NCBI GenBank assembly: GCA_026936325.1
Contig: JAPTHN010000003.1
Location: 49,098,511-49,162,510, forward strand
DNA from: Platynereis dumerilii
Lineage: Eukaryota; Annelida; Polychaeta; Phyllodocida; Nereididae
Direction of reading: 5' to 3'
DNA length: 64,000 nucleotides
Shown here: one piece after another, positions 1 through 9,650 of the stretch
Layout: the number at the start of each line of letters is the position of its first letter
How positions within the stretch are numbered: position 1 is the stretch's first letter
The notes under the pieces: generated by a model
Told to the model about the DNA's origin: nothing
Seen by the model: the letters and a program-made list of their open reading frames with translations, nothing else
The model's database searches: none
Position numbers and translations under genes: made by a program

Positions 1-1
1 C

Positions 2-532
2 ATAGCGGCATTCACCACCTCCAATGGTAGACGTCGTTTGTACAAAGCCCTCAAAGGACTAGGGGAGAGAGTACTGTATTTTGATACAGATTCGATAGTC
101 TATGAGTATGACGAGGGTGATACTGAACAGTATAAACCGGAATTGGGCAATAATTTAGGTCAGTGGACAAATGAGTTGGACGATGATGAATACATCACAC
201 GTTTTGTCAGCAGCGGCCCCAAGTCCTACTCCTTTTTGACAAACAAGGGGAAGCAAATAGTCAAATTGAAGGGGCAGACACTGAATTACGAAAATTGTAA
301 AAAGTTGAACTTTACAACAATAAGTCAGCTGGTCTTATTTTGGGCAGATCCTGACAAATACCCTTTACCGGAAGGCGAGCTTGACTACATACAAGCTCGT
401 TATGACAAGATAAGACGTTGTAAAAGACGTTTTGTACTGTTCAGTAGAGAGGAGTTGAAAAAGTTCAGAGTGACCTACAATAAGAGATGTTTAGTTGATG
501 GGTCATTTGACACGATACCTTATGGTTACTAA
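2..532 (+). CDS. Polinton protein-primed family B DNA polymerase, C-terminal part
   Basis: The frame is open from the first bases of the window, so only the last 176 or so residues are seen. About 25 residues in comes YFDTDSIVY, the catalytic palm motif C of family B polymerases (YxDTDS), preceded by an Arg-rich stretch where the template-binding helix of the palm would be. This part of the palm and the thumb is typical of protein-primed polymerases of Polintons and related viruses. The product would replicate the element's linear DNA. It converges on the next gene, with about 900 bp between them. An AATAAA at 1107 is a candidate polyadenylation signal. The identification as a family B polymerase is firm; the assignment to Polintons rests on the neighbours. 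Confidence 0.85.
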   Translation: MAAFTTSNGRRRLYKALKGLGERVLYFDTDSIVYEYDEGDTEQYKPELGNNLGQWTNELDDDEYITRFVSSGPKSYSFLTNKGKQIVKLKGQTLNYENCKKLNFTTISQLVLFWADPDKYPLPEGELDYIQARYDKIRRCKRRFVLFSREELKKFRVTYNKRCLVDGSFDTIPYGY

Positions 533-1442
533 AGTTACTAAAAGTAACAGTTTTTACGGGTTTTTTTTCTTCCTAGTCAAATATTATTTATTTTCATTTT
601 ATTACTAGTCAAATATTATTTATTTTCATTTTATTACTAGTCATATTTCACCCTGGTCTCAGTTTCTTTAATTCATCTTCCTTTGTTATTATCATATATT
701 TACCCTGAACACATGTATTATTTACTGATATTAGCATTAGACAATTGTTATTTGAAGTGAAGTACAAAAACATATTCTAGTTACCATAATACTAAGACAG
801 TGTTATTATTTTTTTTTCCAACAGAATGCTTGGGAATTATTTAGAGCCCAAGATCTTTGAACTGAACCTGCAACATAACCAAACATGGAAAATTGTTCAG
901 GATGAAATCTTCTCCTTCTTCTCCTTCTTCTTCTTTTCTTCTTCTTCTTCTTCTTCTTCTTCTGATTTTGAAATAATTATTGTAAAGTCGTTTCTTATTT
1001 ATTATTCTTATTTCTATTGTGAATACATATTTATTTCTAATGTGAATACATATTTTGATTTTTGAAATAATTATTGTAAATGATTGTTGATGTCCATTCT
1101 ATTATAATAAAGCCAAAGTTGTATTTTTTCAATGTATTCATTGTCTTGTTCTCCCTACTTATTTTATAATAAGAAAACAAACTAGAGATGTTCAAGTTTA
1201 ATAGCTTTATATTCTAGATGAAAAGCAAGAAAATACATAAATTGATATTGCAATGTCACAAACACATTATATATTCTAGATGAAAAGCAAGAATATACAT
1301 AAATTGATATGTCAATGGCACAAACACATTATAATAGCACATCTAAATAGCACATCTAAAGTGACATAATCATAGCACATCTAAAGTGACATAATCATAT
1401 TAAGATTACACATGTTTAGTAAGAGTCATCTAAAAAAATCGA
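533..1442. other. Polinton intergenic stretch with short tandem repeats
   Basis: This lies between the stop codons of two convergent genes. It holds a duplicated 32-bp AT-rich unit (about 568-636), a (TTC)n microsatellite near 936-963, and a 64-bp tandem duplication at about 1207-1333 built around TTCTAGATGAAAAGCAAGAA. After that come repeated AGCACATCTAAAGTGACAT units (1336-1400). I see no gene here; the small open frame over the TTC tract is low complexity. Confidence 0.6.
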
Positions 1443-2528
1443 TTAAAGACCTGCCATTTCAACACGGACAGTTTCATAACAATTGTCAATAAGAAGAGTA
1501 TAAATGCCATCTTCCAGCCTGGCAATTTCACTCTCAAGCTGAGTGCGTACTTTTGACATACCTCCTGTATAAAGAAAGATATCAACGATTTCATTACACA
1601 GGTATAGGTTTTTGCAACCAATCATAATTAAAACTTTCTTACATGCCACCTTGAACATTGGAACATCAAAATGTCTTATCACTTCAGCAACATCTTCAGC
1701 AGGAGCAGGATAAGATATCTCCTTAACCTTGAGAGCCTCAACACAAGTAGCAAATGCAAGATGTTCGATGACCTGAAGTTTGCTTGGTCGAGGTATTGAC
1801 AGTTCGTAGAAATTGTAATAACTTTCGAAATCCAGGTCCAATGGTTGCGCTTGCATGACATCCCTGTTGACATGAAAGTAGTCTAATTGGGCACCATTAC
1901 GACAGTCATCCTTTGTACGAAATACTTGGGAGGAAAGCACTTTCGCATGCTTTGCCTGCCATCTCCATCCAGTGAGGTTGATGCTCTCTTCCGCTTCAGA
2001 ATGAGTGTTCTTGGTGCGAATGACTTCCAACATGCTCTCACGTACTTGGACGAACTTAGCCATTTCCTGAGGATTGATATTTATTGTCTTAGCATGGTTC
2101 ATTTCGTCATCGACATGCAAAGTTTCCTGGTCCTTAACAGGGTGTAGCAAGCTGCAGAAGTAAAGTGGTTCTCGGTCACCACGGGCAAATCTTGTAGTCA
2201 TGATGTGCTGCTTCTTTGTCAGCATCAGGTGATAAGTCGTTTTCTTCGCCAAAGCTTGGGTAATTTCAGTAAAATGTTCAGCAAGCTTTTCAAACGATCT
2301 CTTCGAAATATGCACATTACGCCAACCTGCTTTTGATAGAGACACTCGGCTGAGAGTAACATACCCTGCTTTCCACTTGTCACCAGGATGTGCAGTAACC
2401 TTTGTCTTGTCGCTCAAATCATGACTTAAAGCTGGAACTGCTACCGTAGGCTTCACAGCAGCTGAAGCAGGAGTAACGTCAGAAGAAGAAGTTTCCATCA
2501 TTGTAGAATCCAATTGAGCAGAAGCCAT
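1443..2528 (-). CDS. Polinton protein of unknown function, 361 aa
   Basis: A single open frame on the - strand. I chose the ATG at 2528 (start MASAQLDS); the frame extends a little further upstream but only through a non-ATG codon. The first 45 residues are Ser/Thr/Ala-rich and probably disordered. Residues of about 55-130 look like an alternating strand/helix domain with many Lys and Arg (motif KAGYVTLSRVSLSKAGWRNV), and a third, mostly helical part ends the protein. I do not recognise the family. A nucleic-acid-binding role is only suggested by the basic N-terminal domain. No signal peptide or membrane segment is seen. Its upstream region carries six copies of a short motif (2735-2886), the likeliest place for its promoter. 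Confidence 0.65.
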   Translation of the reverse strand: MASAQLDSTMMETSSSDVTPASAAVKPTVAVPALSHDLSDKTKVTAHPGDKWKAGYVTLSRVSLSKAGWRNVHISKRSFEKLAEHFTEITQALAKKTTYHLMLTKKQHIMTTRFARGDREPLYFCSLLHPVKDQETLHVDDEMNHAKTININPQEMAKFVQVRESMLEVIRTKNTHSEAEESINLTGWRWQAKHAKVLSSQVFRTKDDCRNGAQLDYFHVNRDVMQAQPLDLDFESYYNFYELSIPRPSKLQVIEHLAFATCVEALKVKEISYPAPAEDVAEVIRHFDVPMFKVACKKVLIMIGCKNLYLCNEIVDIFLYTGGMSKVRTQLESEIARLEDGIYTLLIDNCYETVRVEMAGL

Positions 2529-2734
2529 CTTTCTTTTTCTCTTCACAAAAAGTATCCAACACAAATTGCAGAAAATAAGTGAGTGCTTCTACCTCCACAA
2601 ACACACAGTTATATACACACTTTCCAAAACTCATGGAAGAGTGCTTTCAGGCTGTGGCAGCATATGATTGGTAGAAAATTTCAAACTTTTTAAGGTTCAG
2701 AACACACACACAAAAATGTTCTAAATAAAATGCT

Positions 2735-2886
2735 AAAACCGGTTTGACTTGTTTCAAATAAAAAACCTGCTTGACTGGTTCTCCAGAGCAAAACCTGTTT
2801 GACTGCATTCCATTCCACCCCAAACCTGTTTGACCTGTTTCTACCCTGCTTGACTGCATTCCACCCCAAAACCGGTTATACTGGTT
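2735..2886. repeat. Six-copy short motif cluster, possible promoter or operator region
   Basis: Variants of AAACCGGTTTGACT or AAACCTGTTTGACTG occur about six times in 150 bp, two of them with the palindromic core AACCGGTT. They sit about 210-360 bp upstream of the start codon of the - strand Polinton gene. The spacing is irregular, so this is not a simple microsatellite. Binding of a regulator is inference. Confidence 0.55.
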
Positions 2887-4092
2887 TTTTCATGATTGAT
2901 GTGACAGCAGCAACAAAGTCCTATAGAATTCTTTGTCATATGATTGATGTGACAGCTCCAACAAAGGCCCATTGTTACGCAACCAAGTGGAACTTCAGGC
3001 TCTCCACTATAAGCCAGAAGTAAGGCAAAAATCTCACCATCCTACGCATGGACGCTCCTGAACAATGCTATACAGGATGGTGGGACCCAATAGTCGTAGT
3101 GACGTCTGCTTACAATGCTTGGACTTTTTCAGATGCACTGCAAATAGCACAGACATTCTTAACATCATGTAGAGGTGTCGACCTCCTGCTCCAACTATTG
3201 AACTAACGAAATTGAATGCAAATACTGGTGATTTTTGCATGGATTGTGAAAATGTTTACTTTCTCTCCCAAAGTGTAAAAGCTAGCTCACATTAGTCGAC
3301 TACTTGCAATGTTGGGCCTATTCAGATGCACTGCAAAGTGGACTGACAGACTAAAAAATCATGTACAGTTGAAGGCCCACCAAGAGCTGGCCCTTTTGTG
3401 TGAATAGTTTCACTTCAATCAAAGGCAACAATAAGAAAAATTAACTTAGAGCTCAACGAACTGTAGACAACAAACAACTTACCTGATTTTCCCAGGGGAG
3501 GAGTCTCTTGAAGTGATGTCGATGAATCGGAAGAGAGAAGAACCAGGAGAAACTTAAAGTTGCTTTCTGGTGTTCTGGAAGCACGATGATACACCTGTTT
3601 TTGATATCTGAGTTTTTATACTTTTTTCTTTGTCACGTGGTCCTCTAAATGAGCATCTGGGCGTGTTTAGACGGATTTCTTGGAACACATGCTGTGATCT
3701 CAGTAGAGTAGATCACCACGCTTGAATGGAGGCAAAATTGAATCAAACTCCTCATTCTAAATCTAGAATTCTGCTAATTGATACCAGCACAAAAAACGAC
3801 GCGCGTCAGCGTGTGGGCAGGAACAATGCAATATAACAGCTGATGAGAACAAGCTTTACCAAAGCTTAGAAGTTCATAGGTGTCAGACCCAAGCCTGATC
3901 ATTAGTAAGCATCATGATGTTTAGTCATTACGCATACACCACGTTCTGCTGTTGTTCGAATTGACTTTGCACTCTGGTAAAATGCAGACAAATCCAAAAT
4001 ATCACTTTTGTGACCAAGTCTTTCCTTTTTTTTTTCCCACAATACTCTTCTTTTGAGTATTCTTGAATGGTCGTGTACACAACTGACGGATT

Positions 4093-4430
4093 ACAGGACG
4101 TAAAAACATGCTCAATCCCACCCGAGGGCTGACAAAATTGTCCCTGTTGCTATTTGCTGCTTAAATCTATCTTTTTTCATGCGAGAAAAGGCACTCTTGA
4201 TGGGAGAGTTTCATTCTTTCTTGACCAGTGCTCGCTTGGGTTGCTAAATAAATACAGGACGTAAAACGTGCTCAATCCCAGAAAGAGGACTGTCAAAATT
4301 GTTCCTGCTACTATTGCTGCTTAAATCTATCTTTTTCATGCAAGAAAATGAGCTCTTGATGAGTGAGTTTCATTCTTTCTTGGTCAGTTGCTCGCTTAGA
4401 CTACTAAATAAATACAGGACGTAAAGTCTT
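4093..4430 (+). repeat. Tandem repeat, period about 160 bp, two full copies plus a start
   Basis: TACAGGACGTAAAA begins at about 4093, 4253 and 4414. The first two are followed by matching CTCAATCCC, TGCTGCTTAAATCTATC and GTTTCATTCTTTCTTG blocks in the same order. The copies differ by point changes and small indels. Confidence 0.75.
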
Positions 4431-4979
4431 GGCCATCATCCTCCCTCAATTTAAAACAAACTCCATTTTTTAGATTTGTAACTTCCTTTTTCTTTTTTAA
4501 ACTACTGTTTCTCATTTAAGGCTTTCTGGGTGGGGCCAATGTATTAAAAGTCTATAAACTGGCTATTTTCTGAGTCAATTTTTCTTTTTGTAAATCTCCC
4601 AAGCAATGGATATGATACAGGAGCCTGTTAAAATATTCCAAAAACTTGCAAATATAACTTTCACTTTAGCTGCCTATACAGAGGCGCAAATCTGCTAGGG
4701 AGCAAATGTTACATAACATTAGCTTCTAGCTGACGCTCTAGCTTGGTGAAACAAAAGGGGTTGGGGTTGAAGACAAAAGGGGTGTATTTGAATGCATCTT
4801 GATTACGTAATACCATGTGGGATCCAACTTGACAGCTGACCATTTCATTACTGGCTGTCAGAAAGCAAACACATACATATACATAGCACAAGGAAAGGCG
4901 AGATATTATTGGAGACTTTGCAGCACTTTTATTGACTTTTTGAGAACTTTTGAGAACTTTTGAAGTGCAGGAGCACAAG

Positions 4980-5801
4980 ATGGATTTCAGGCTTGTTATT
5001 GCCTTGATGCTGGTGGTTCACACCAAAGCTTGGATCTGCGGTAACTCGGGACAGTGCATTTGCAGTTCCAATGGAATGGTGGAATGTTCGGGAGTTGGAT
5101 CCACTCCACTTTTCCCGCCACGCACCAGATACACCCGAGGACTTGTTCTACGTGTTGCCGACCCCCGAACCTTCGACCTTGACAGCTTGGACTTCTCATA
5201 TGGCTTTGAGTTTGTCTCCCTGACTGGTGCCGACCGAGACCTCTGCGCGGGCATTGCTGCTGGCTTCCCCTGGGTGACTTGCAAGTACGACGAAGTCAGT
5301 ACGTCGGCCAGTGTAGGGCCCAACTGCGACTTCTTTGGCCGAATCTACACATCTCTAAGGACCCTGGAACTTGCTGAGGAGACCGAGGTGACTACCGAAT
5401 CTGACGGAGAGACAACATGGACCGAAGTCAACTCGCCACCCTACATCAGACGGACCCCCTCACAGCAACCCACGGTCGGCTACACCATGGGCATCCCAAC
5501 CAGGGGGGTGGCTTACTGGTCTGCCAAGAACATCGGATTCTGGGGAACAGTCTTTGCCGGGCTATCTACTGGACTACTTTTGGCGGTAATTATTCTATTA
5601 GTACTTAATAGAAAATGCAGAAAAACTGATGAAGACCCAGCATGTGTTGTGGCAGCCTGTAAAGCATGTTGTAAATGCTGCTGTGTCGACCCAGCTAAAA
5701 AAATTGGACGCTTCTGTGGGCTAAAACCAAAGGGACGCACTCAGTACAGAGGTGGTTCACTCTGCAGCCTGGAGTCCCAGGAAGAATTCTCCAGATTCTA
5801 A
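4980..5801 (+). CDS. Polinton-encoded type I membrane protein, 273 aa
   Basis: The start is the ATG at 4980, which begins a clear signal peptide (MDFRLVIALMLVVHTKAW). The ectodomain, about residues 20-195, has paired cysteines (WICGNSGQCICSSNGMVEC near the mature N-terminus and C residues near 90, 101 and 115), as in disulfide-bonded surface domains. A single membrane segment of about 24 residues follows at about 200-225 (contains LLLAVIILLVL), then a basic Cys-rich tail (ACKACCKCCC) that is a good candidate for palmitoylation, and a C-terminus ending SRF. The overall form is that of a virion or cell-surface glycoprotein of a virus-like element. I do not recognise a family, and an entry or fusion role is only a possibility. 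The next, proline-rich frame lies 100 bp downstream on the same strand. Confidence 0.7.
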   Translation: MDFRLVIALMLVVHTKAWICGNSGQCICSSNGMVECSGVGSTPLFPPRTRYTRGLVLRVADPRTFDLDSLDFSYGFEFVSLTGADRDLCAGIAAGFPWVTCKYDEVSTSASVGPNCDFFGRIYTSLRTLELAEETEVTTESDGETTWTEVNSPPYIRRTPSQQPTVGYTMGIPTRGVAYWSAKNIGFWGTVFAGLSTGLLLAVIILLVLNRKCRKTDEDPACVVAACKACCKCCCVDPAKKIGRFCGLKPKGRTQYRGGSLCSLESQEEFSRF

Positions 5802-5900
5802 TTGTCTAAGGTAAAGATCTTCTTGATGTAAAGTTTATAAAAACCTCTTGCTTTTTCTCCCAGTTTTACTCATTTGCTTTTAAACACAATTGGCTGACCT

Positions 5901-6281
5901 ATGTTTTTCAACTTTAGTATTTTTCAGATTTTCTGGAGGATTGCAGGCCTCGACGGAGACGACTTCAGGGCTTTTCTTCGGGCCCTCCCTCCCCCGTGGC
6001 TTCTTTTCCCGGGAGCCTATGGCCTCATCCCCCCTGTCCACGCCATCCACCAGGTAGCGCCCCAGCATGTCCACGTGGTCCCCGAGGACATAGGGGCAGC
6101 CTTCCCACCACCTCAACCTCGCCGGGAGGTGCCTGCCGAGCGCCCCCGTACCCCCGAACGCCCCCGTACCCCCGAACGCCCCCGTGCTAACAGGAATCGT
6201 GCCCCCAGAAATGGTATGTTGCGTGACATGGATGCTGGCAACATCTTGAGAGGTCAGGGTCGCCTCAGACCACGTCATTAA
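5901..6281 (+). CDS. Possible small proline/arginine-rich Polinton protein, 126 aa
   Basis: An ATG-started frame with a hydrophobic N-terminus and a proline-rich middle. It carries a threefold PERPRT-type repeat near residues 80-95 and ends in basic residues. The base composition is clearly more GC-rich than its surroundings, which fits coding sequence or a local repeat expansion. A good donor-like AAGGTAAAG near 5810 and an acceptor-like TTTTTCAG near 5925 leave open that the segment is transcribed together with the membrane-protein gene. The function is unknown, and it may be non-coding. Confidence 0.4.
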   Translation: MFFNFSIFQIFWRIAGLDGDDFRAFLRALPPPWLLFPGAYGLIPPVHAIHQVAPQHVHVVPEDIGAAFPPPQPRREVPAERPRTPERPRTPERPRANRNRAPRNGMLRDMDAGNILRGQGRLRPRH

Positions 6282-6932
6282 ATGACATTTACCAATTGAC
6301 TTTTGTGCCAAAACTTTGCGAATGACTCTGGGAAATTACTTCTTGCTTTTCCCCTCCTGCTGACCCCAGGGGGTTGTACATACTATTGGACAAATTTTTG
6401 ATTAATAAGGTGTGAAAGAACTGTGAATGGACGAGAACTCTTGAGAGAAAAAGCTGCGTGAATGAACTGTTTTAGCTCTATAAATGAGTGACTGTGAATT
6501 TGATGTTTTTGCTTATTACCTTCAAACTTGTGCTACAATTGTGCTTATTCTTGCTCGGTGGTGTTGTTCGAGCCCTTGTCGTTTTTGTTTTACCATGTCT
6601 ACTATAACAGGGTGCACATACTTTGGTTTAAACAGCTTGTACATATATTGAGTAGTTGGTTGTTATTTTGATAGAGATGACTGGTTTTTAAAAACTTATC
6701 AGTACATTGTATAAAGTACCCAGTGTAGCATAAAAGGGACTGTTACCCTATTTTCTAGTATGTTTCTGTTTTGCTTTTCGTTTTTTAAAAAGAAAAAATT
6801 TCAGTTTTTTTTGTGCACTGCTTTCATTGAGTAATGTTATAGCTCTACATACATTTTATGGATGTTGTCAAATGTGAGGATAAAACGAAAAAAGGATGAA
6901 TATTAAACAATCAAACTGATGGAAACTTTTGT

Positions 6933-7255
6933 GTTTGTTTCATTTCAAATTAAGCTGTATTTGTTTCACAATGAATACCAGCTTCTGCATGATTGCCTGA
7001 GCTAAGTTACCTGAGCATGAGCAAGTTAGCCTCCAGAAATGTTTGTTCATTTCAAAAATTAAGCTGTATTCGTTTCGCAATGAATACCAGCTTCTGCATG
7101 ATTGACTGAGCTAAGTTACCTGAGCATGAGCAAGTTAGCCTCCAGAAATGTTTGTTCATTTCAAAAATTAAGCTGTATTTGTTTCACAATGAATACCAGC
7201 TTCTGGGAGATTGCCCGAGGTAAGTTACCCGAGCATGTGACCGCCTGTCTCCAGA
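6933..7255 (+). repeat. 109-bp tandem repeat, three copies
   Basis: AAGCTGTATT recurs at 6952, 7061 and 7170, exactly 109 bp apart. The copies share TTTGTTCATTTCAAA, AATGAATACCAGCTTCTG and GAGCTAAGTTACCTGAGC. The third copy diverges at its end. It lies between the convergent + and - strand Polinton genes. Confidence 0.9.
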
Positions 7256-7523
7256 AACTTAAGCTTCATTGAAGTGAGTTAGTGAACTTTAATGGCACCT
7301 CACTCAGTTGAAATATTTTTAAACAGGAGCCTGGGAGATATTTAGCTCAACTTAAATATAACAGGGAAGAGTATTTCGTTCAGGAAAAATCAAAAACTAA
7401 ATGAAGTTAGAACACTGAGTTTTTCTAGATTAAATAACTTTTTATTTTGTCACATGTGTTTGAAAAGCATGCAATTGACAACAACAACCAACAAAAACAT
7501 ATTCTGCACAATACAAAGCACAT

Positions 7524-8915
7524 TCAGTTGGAGTCTTCGTAGAAACAACCGACAAATTTCTCATACAGAGCCTCCATATAACAATTGACAAGCAGCTGGT
7601 CTTCGTCATGGCAAGTGGTGTCATTTAGAACATACAAGGCCACGCTGTAGGGTGACAATGGGACTGTCGAACAGATCAAGAAAGTTAAAACATTATCAGA
7701 AGGTGTATTCAGGGAATAACCAAGAGTGTCCAGCATTTCACACAAGAGATGCTCTAAGTGCCTCCAAATGTTTATTATGAAGTCCCTGGCCTGATCTGCT
7801 GCACGGATTGTGTATAGTTTGGGGGCTCCAGCATAGTGCCTGATCATTTTCATATAGAACAGTTTACAGGCCTGGAAACACATAACGTAGGGCGAGGGAC
7901 GTATCATGGCCATTTCTGTGAGGGTGTGAGTTGCAGGGAGGGTTACAGCAGGAAGCGTGATGTCAAGATCAATGTCATTGAGCAGATTTGTGGGGGAGAG
8001 CGGTCGAAGATCATCGGGGAGGGGGGTCGATGAACGCTGGGGGAGGGGGGCGGCTGGCTGTGCTGCAGCTGGGTCAACAGTTTCATCCATATCCACGATG
8101 AGGCAGGAGGAGTCGTCTGCTTGGAGTGGATTTTCTAGGGGTCCATCGGTAGGACACAGAGTCGAAGAGCCTGTCGTGTGGCCTGGTCCAGCATCATCCT
8201 CCACGCTTGTGGCCACTGATGTGCCCGGGGTGTAGCCTTCACCTGCATCAGGATAATAATGATAATGATCATCATCATCGGCGAAGATGGTTGTCAGAGC
8301 TGAAGAGTCTCTTACATCATCATCAATAACGATTGGTTGGACCAAATTTCTGAGCACGATGGTCTGGTCTCTGCAGGCCTCTTCTATGGTGGCAAAGTAC
8401 TGAGAATGCCCAGTCGTCAAGGACTGTCTCTTGTAGAGGGGGATAGTGTATGAGTCGAATTGAGGAAGAACTGTTCTCCTGCACAATTGGATCAGTCGAG
8501 GCAAGTTGTGAAGCAGCAGGTCATATTGCGCAGTGGAGAGTGGCGTTGGGAGCCTCACTGGAGTGGCGTATCGGTGAGGGGCATCATACATCTGACGTGT
8601 TTCGATGATGGCTGTTTCCCACAAGCCCTCATAACTGCAGTGTCTGGACAGCTCGATCAGGGGAGAGACAGTGCTTCTAAAGGTTTTGCAAAGTTCTATC
8701 TTCTCCCTGTTTCTTGTCATCTTGTCCAGAAGTGCTTCGAGGTCCTCTCCTCGTATTACAGAAGACTCTGTGTAGCCGCCCACTTGCAGGTCCATCCTCA
8801 GATAGTGCTTGTCTATTGATGAGCCCATCAACAGGTCGAACTGCAGCTTGCCAGGACCATCTCGGGCAGAAAATGAAGATTGCACATACATGTTTCTGTC
8901 GGTGAAGTCGGCCAT
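7524..8915 (-). CDS. Polinton protein of unknown function, 463 aa
   Basis: A long uninterrupted frame with an ATG at 8915 (start MADFTDRNMYVQSSF). Residues 1-190 look folded and mixed alpha/beta. Residues of about 200-320 are acidic, proline-rich and low in hydrophobics, with an Asp/His run (FADDDDHYHYYPD), so they are probably disordered. Residues 330-463 are helical and Cys-containing (MCFQACKLFYMKMIRHY), ending in an acidic tail. I do not recognise it. It has no signal peptide. A minus-strand AATAAA (TTTATT at 7441) lies about 80 bp past the stop and is a likely polyadenylation signal. It is transcribed in the same direction as the next small gene and may share its control region. Confidence 0.7.
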   Translation of the reverse strand: MADFTDRNMYVQSSFSARDGPGKLQFDLLMGSSIDKHYLRMDLQVGGYTESSVIRGEDLEALLDKMTRNREKIELCKTFRSTVSPLIELSRHCSYEGLWETAIIETRQMYDAPHRYATPVRLPTPLSTAQYDLLLHNLPRLIQLCRRTVLPQFDSYTIPLYKRQSLTTGHSQYFATIEEACRDQTIVLRNLVQPIVIDDDVRDSSALTTIFADDDDHYHYYPDAGEGYTPGTSVATSVEDDAGPGHTTGSSTLCPTDGPLENPLQADDSSCLIVDMDETVDPAAAQPAAPLPQRSSTPLPDDLRPLSPTNLLNDIDLDITLPAVTLPATHTLTEMAMIRPSPYVMCFQACKLFYMKMIRHYAGAPKLYTIRAADQARDFIINIWRHLEHLLCEMLDTLGYSLNTPSDNVLTFLICSTVPLSPYSVALYVLNDTTCHDEDQLLVNCYMEALYEKFVGCFYEDSN

Positions 8916-9134
8916 TGTGAATTTCGAGCAAAGTGTGTGTAGATGGAGATTCTTAGATACACCGAGAGTGAGTGGTGGAAATCAATTCAGTACCATTTAT
9001 GAATGCTCTGCAGCAGCATCAGCAGGTGGTCCAATGGTCCGGGTGGAGTCTAGCAGAACCACGTGAGAGTGATAGTGTGCAATGGAGCGTGCAACCTTGT
9101 TCTGCAAACACCTGTTCTCCCCCACAGACTTGAA

Positions 9135-9578
9135 TCAGTTCTCTGGTGCAGCCTCTTTGGGACGTTTAATAGATCTCTCAGTGTAGTCCAGGGCGGGGCT
9201 GGGAAGCAATATCCCAAAACTCGAGCTTAGTAAAGCCGTCCATAGGTTTGAGTTTTGGTGACCCATTGCTAAACAGGTAACACACGAGATTATCATGAAA
9301 TATAGCATAATTATTTGTCCGAAATATTTAATTTCTGCCCTTGGTGCTTCGCGACCGAAAAAGTACCAAACACTGCTGTTATCAACTGCATCACTTGGTC
9401 CATCCAAATCTTCCTGATCGAATATCGACTGGCTGTCTTGTGACGTTTCAAGACTAACCACAGTGGCATCTACTTGATAGGCGGTGATCTCATCGTTTTG
9501 CTGATTTTCAGGATTAACACCAGGATCCTCCAGCGAGGAGACTGTTGTCTGTAGAAATTGACCCTCTCTGTCACTCAT
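9135..9578 (-). CDS. Polinton small membrane protein, 147 aa
   Basis: I start it at the ATG at 9578 (MSDREGQFLQ); the open frame upstream has no earlier ATG. The first 75 residues are acidic and Ser/Gln-rich. A conserved-looking block then begins with SVWYFFGREAPRAEIKYFGQ, followed by two hydrophobic segments (IIMLYFMIISCVTCLAMG and LWTALLSSSFGILLPSP) separated by a short polar NSN loop, then a basic tail. From memory, short proteins with a FFGR...AEI block and two membrane helices ending in LLSSS.G.LLPSP recur in Polinton-type elements. The role is unknown; it may be a virion or host-membrane protein. Confidence 0.65.
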   Translation of the reverse strand: MSDREGQFLQTTVSSLEDPGVNPENQQNDEITAYQVDATVVSLETSQDSQSIFDQEDLDGPSDAVDNSSVWYFFGREAPRAEIKYFGQIIMLYFMIISCVTCLAMGHQNSNLWTALLSSSFGILLPSPALDYTERSIKRPKEAAPEN

Positions 9579-9650
9579 GTTGTGACTACACTGTTGGACT
9601 GCGTAGTAAAGACTGACTTTAACAAACACCAGTACGCTTATTTGTTAGGC

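Larger units (their letters stand above)
2529..4979. other. Polinton non-coding region with repeats, between divergent genes
   Basis: No convincing gene is seen here. It lies between a - strand gene (start 2528) and a + strand gene (start 4980), so it should hold both promoters. It contains the AAACC(G/T)G(T/C)TTGACT motif cluster at 2735-2886, a duplicated TGATTGATGTGACAGC segment (about 2894-2970), and a 160-bp tandem repeat at 4093-4430. Confidence 0.55.
1..9650. mobile_element. Polinton/Maverick element, right-hand part (left part outside window)
   Basis: The left edge starts inside a protein-primed family B DNA polymerase with a YFDTDS motif. It is followed by five more reading frames of types known to accompany such elements: a signal-peptide membrane protein, a short two-membrane-segment protein and long proteins I cannot name. 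Genes lie on both strands with very short intergenic spaces. Known Polintons are 15-20 kb with terminal inverted repeats and carry integrase, protease, packaging ATPase and two capsid genes; none of these is in view, so roughly half the element lies to the left. The right terminus was not found; the last gene starts at 9578, and the host-type repeats begin near 10.6 kb. The frames in view are long and show no obvious break, which suggests a fairly recent copy. Whether the whole element is intact cannot be judged from here. Confidence 0.8.

Noticed and set aside
826-1065. Small + strand frame with a Phe/Ser run
   Set aside because: It is created by the (TTC)n microsatellite, and the composition is not protein-like.
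1443-2528. Polinton major capsid protein
   Set aside because: The length is too short, and I see no double jelly-roll-like pattern; left as unknown.
5018-5323. Antisense frames over the Polinton membrane gene
   Set aside because: The + strand frame has a signal peptide and membrane segment; the antisense frames are shadows.
6933-7255. CRISPR-like array
   Set aside because: The whole 109-bp unit repeats with no unique spacers, and the DNA is eukaryotic.
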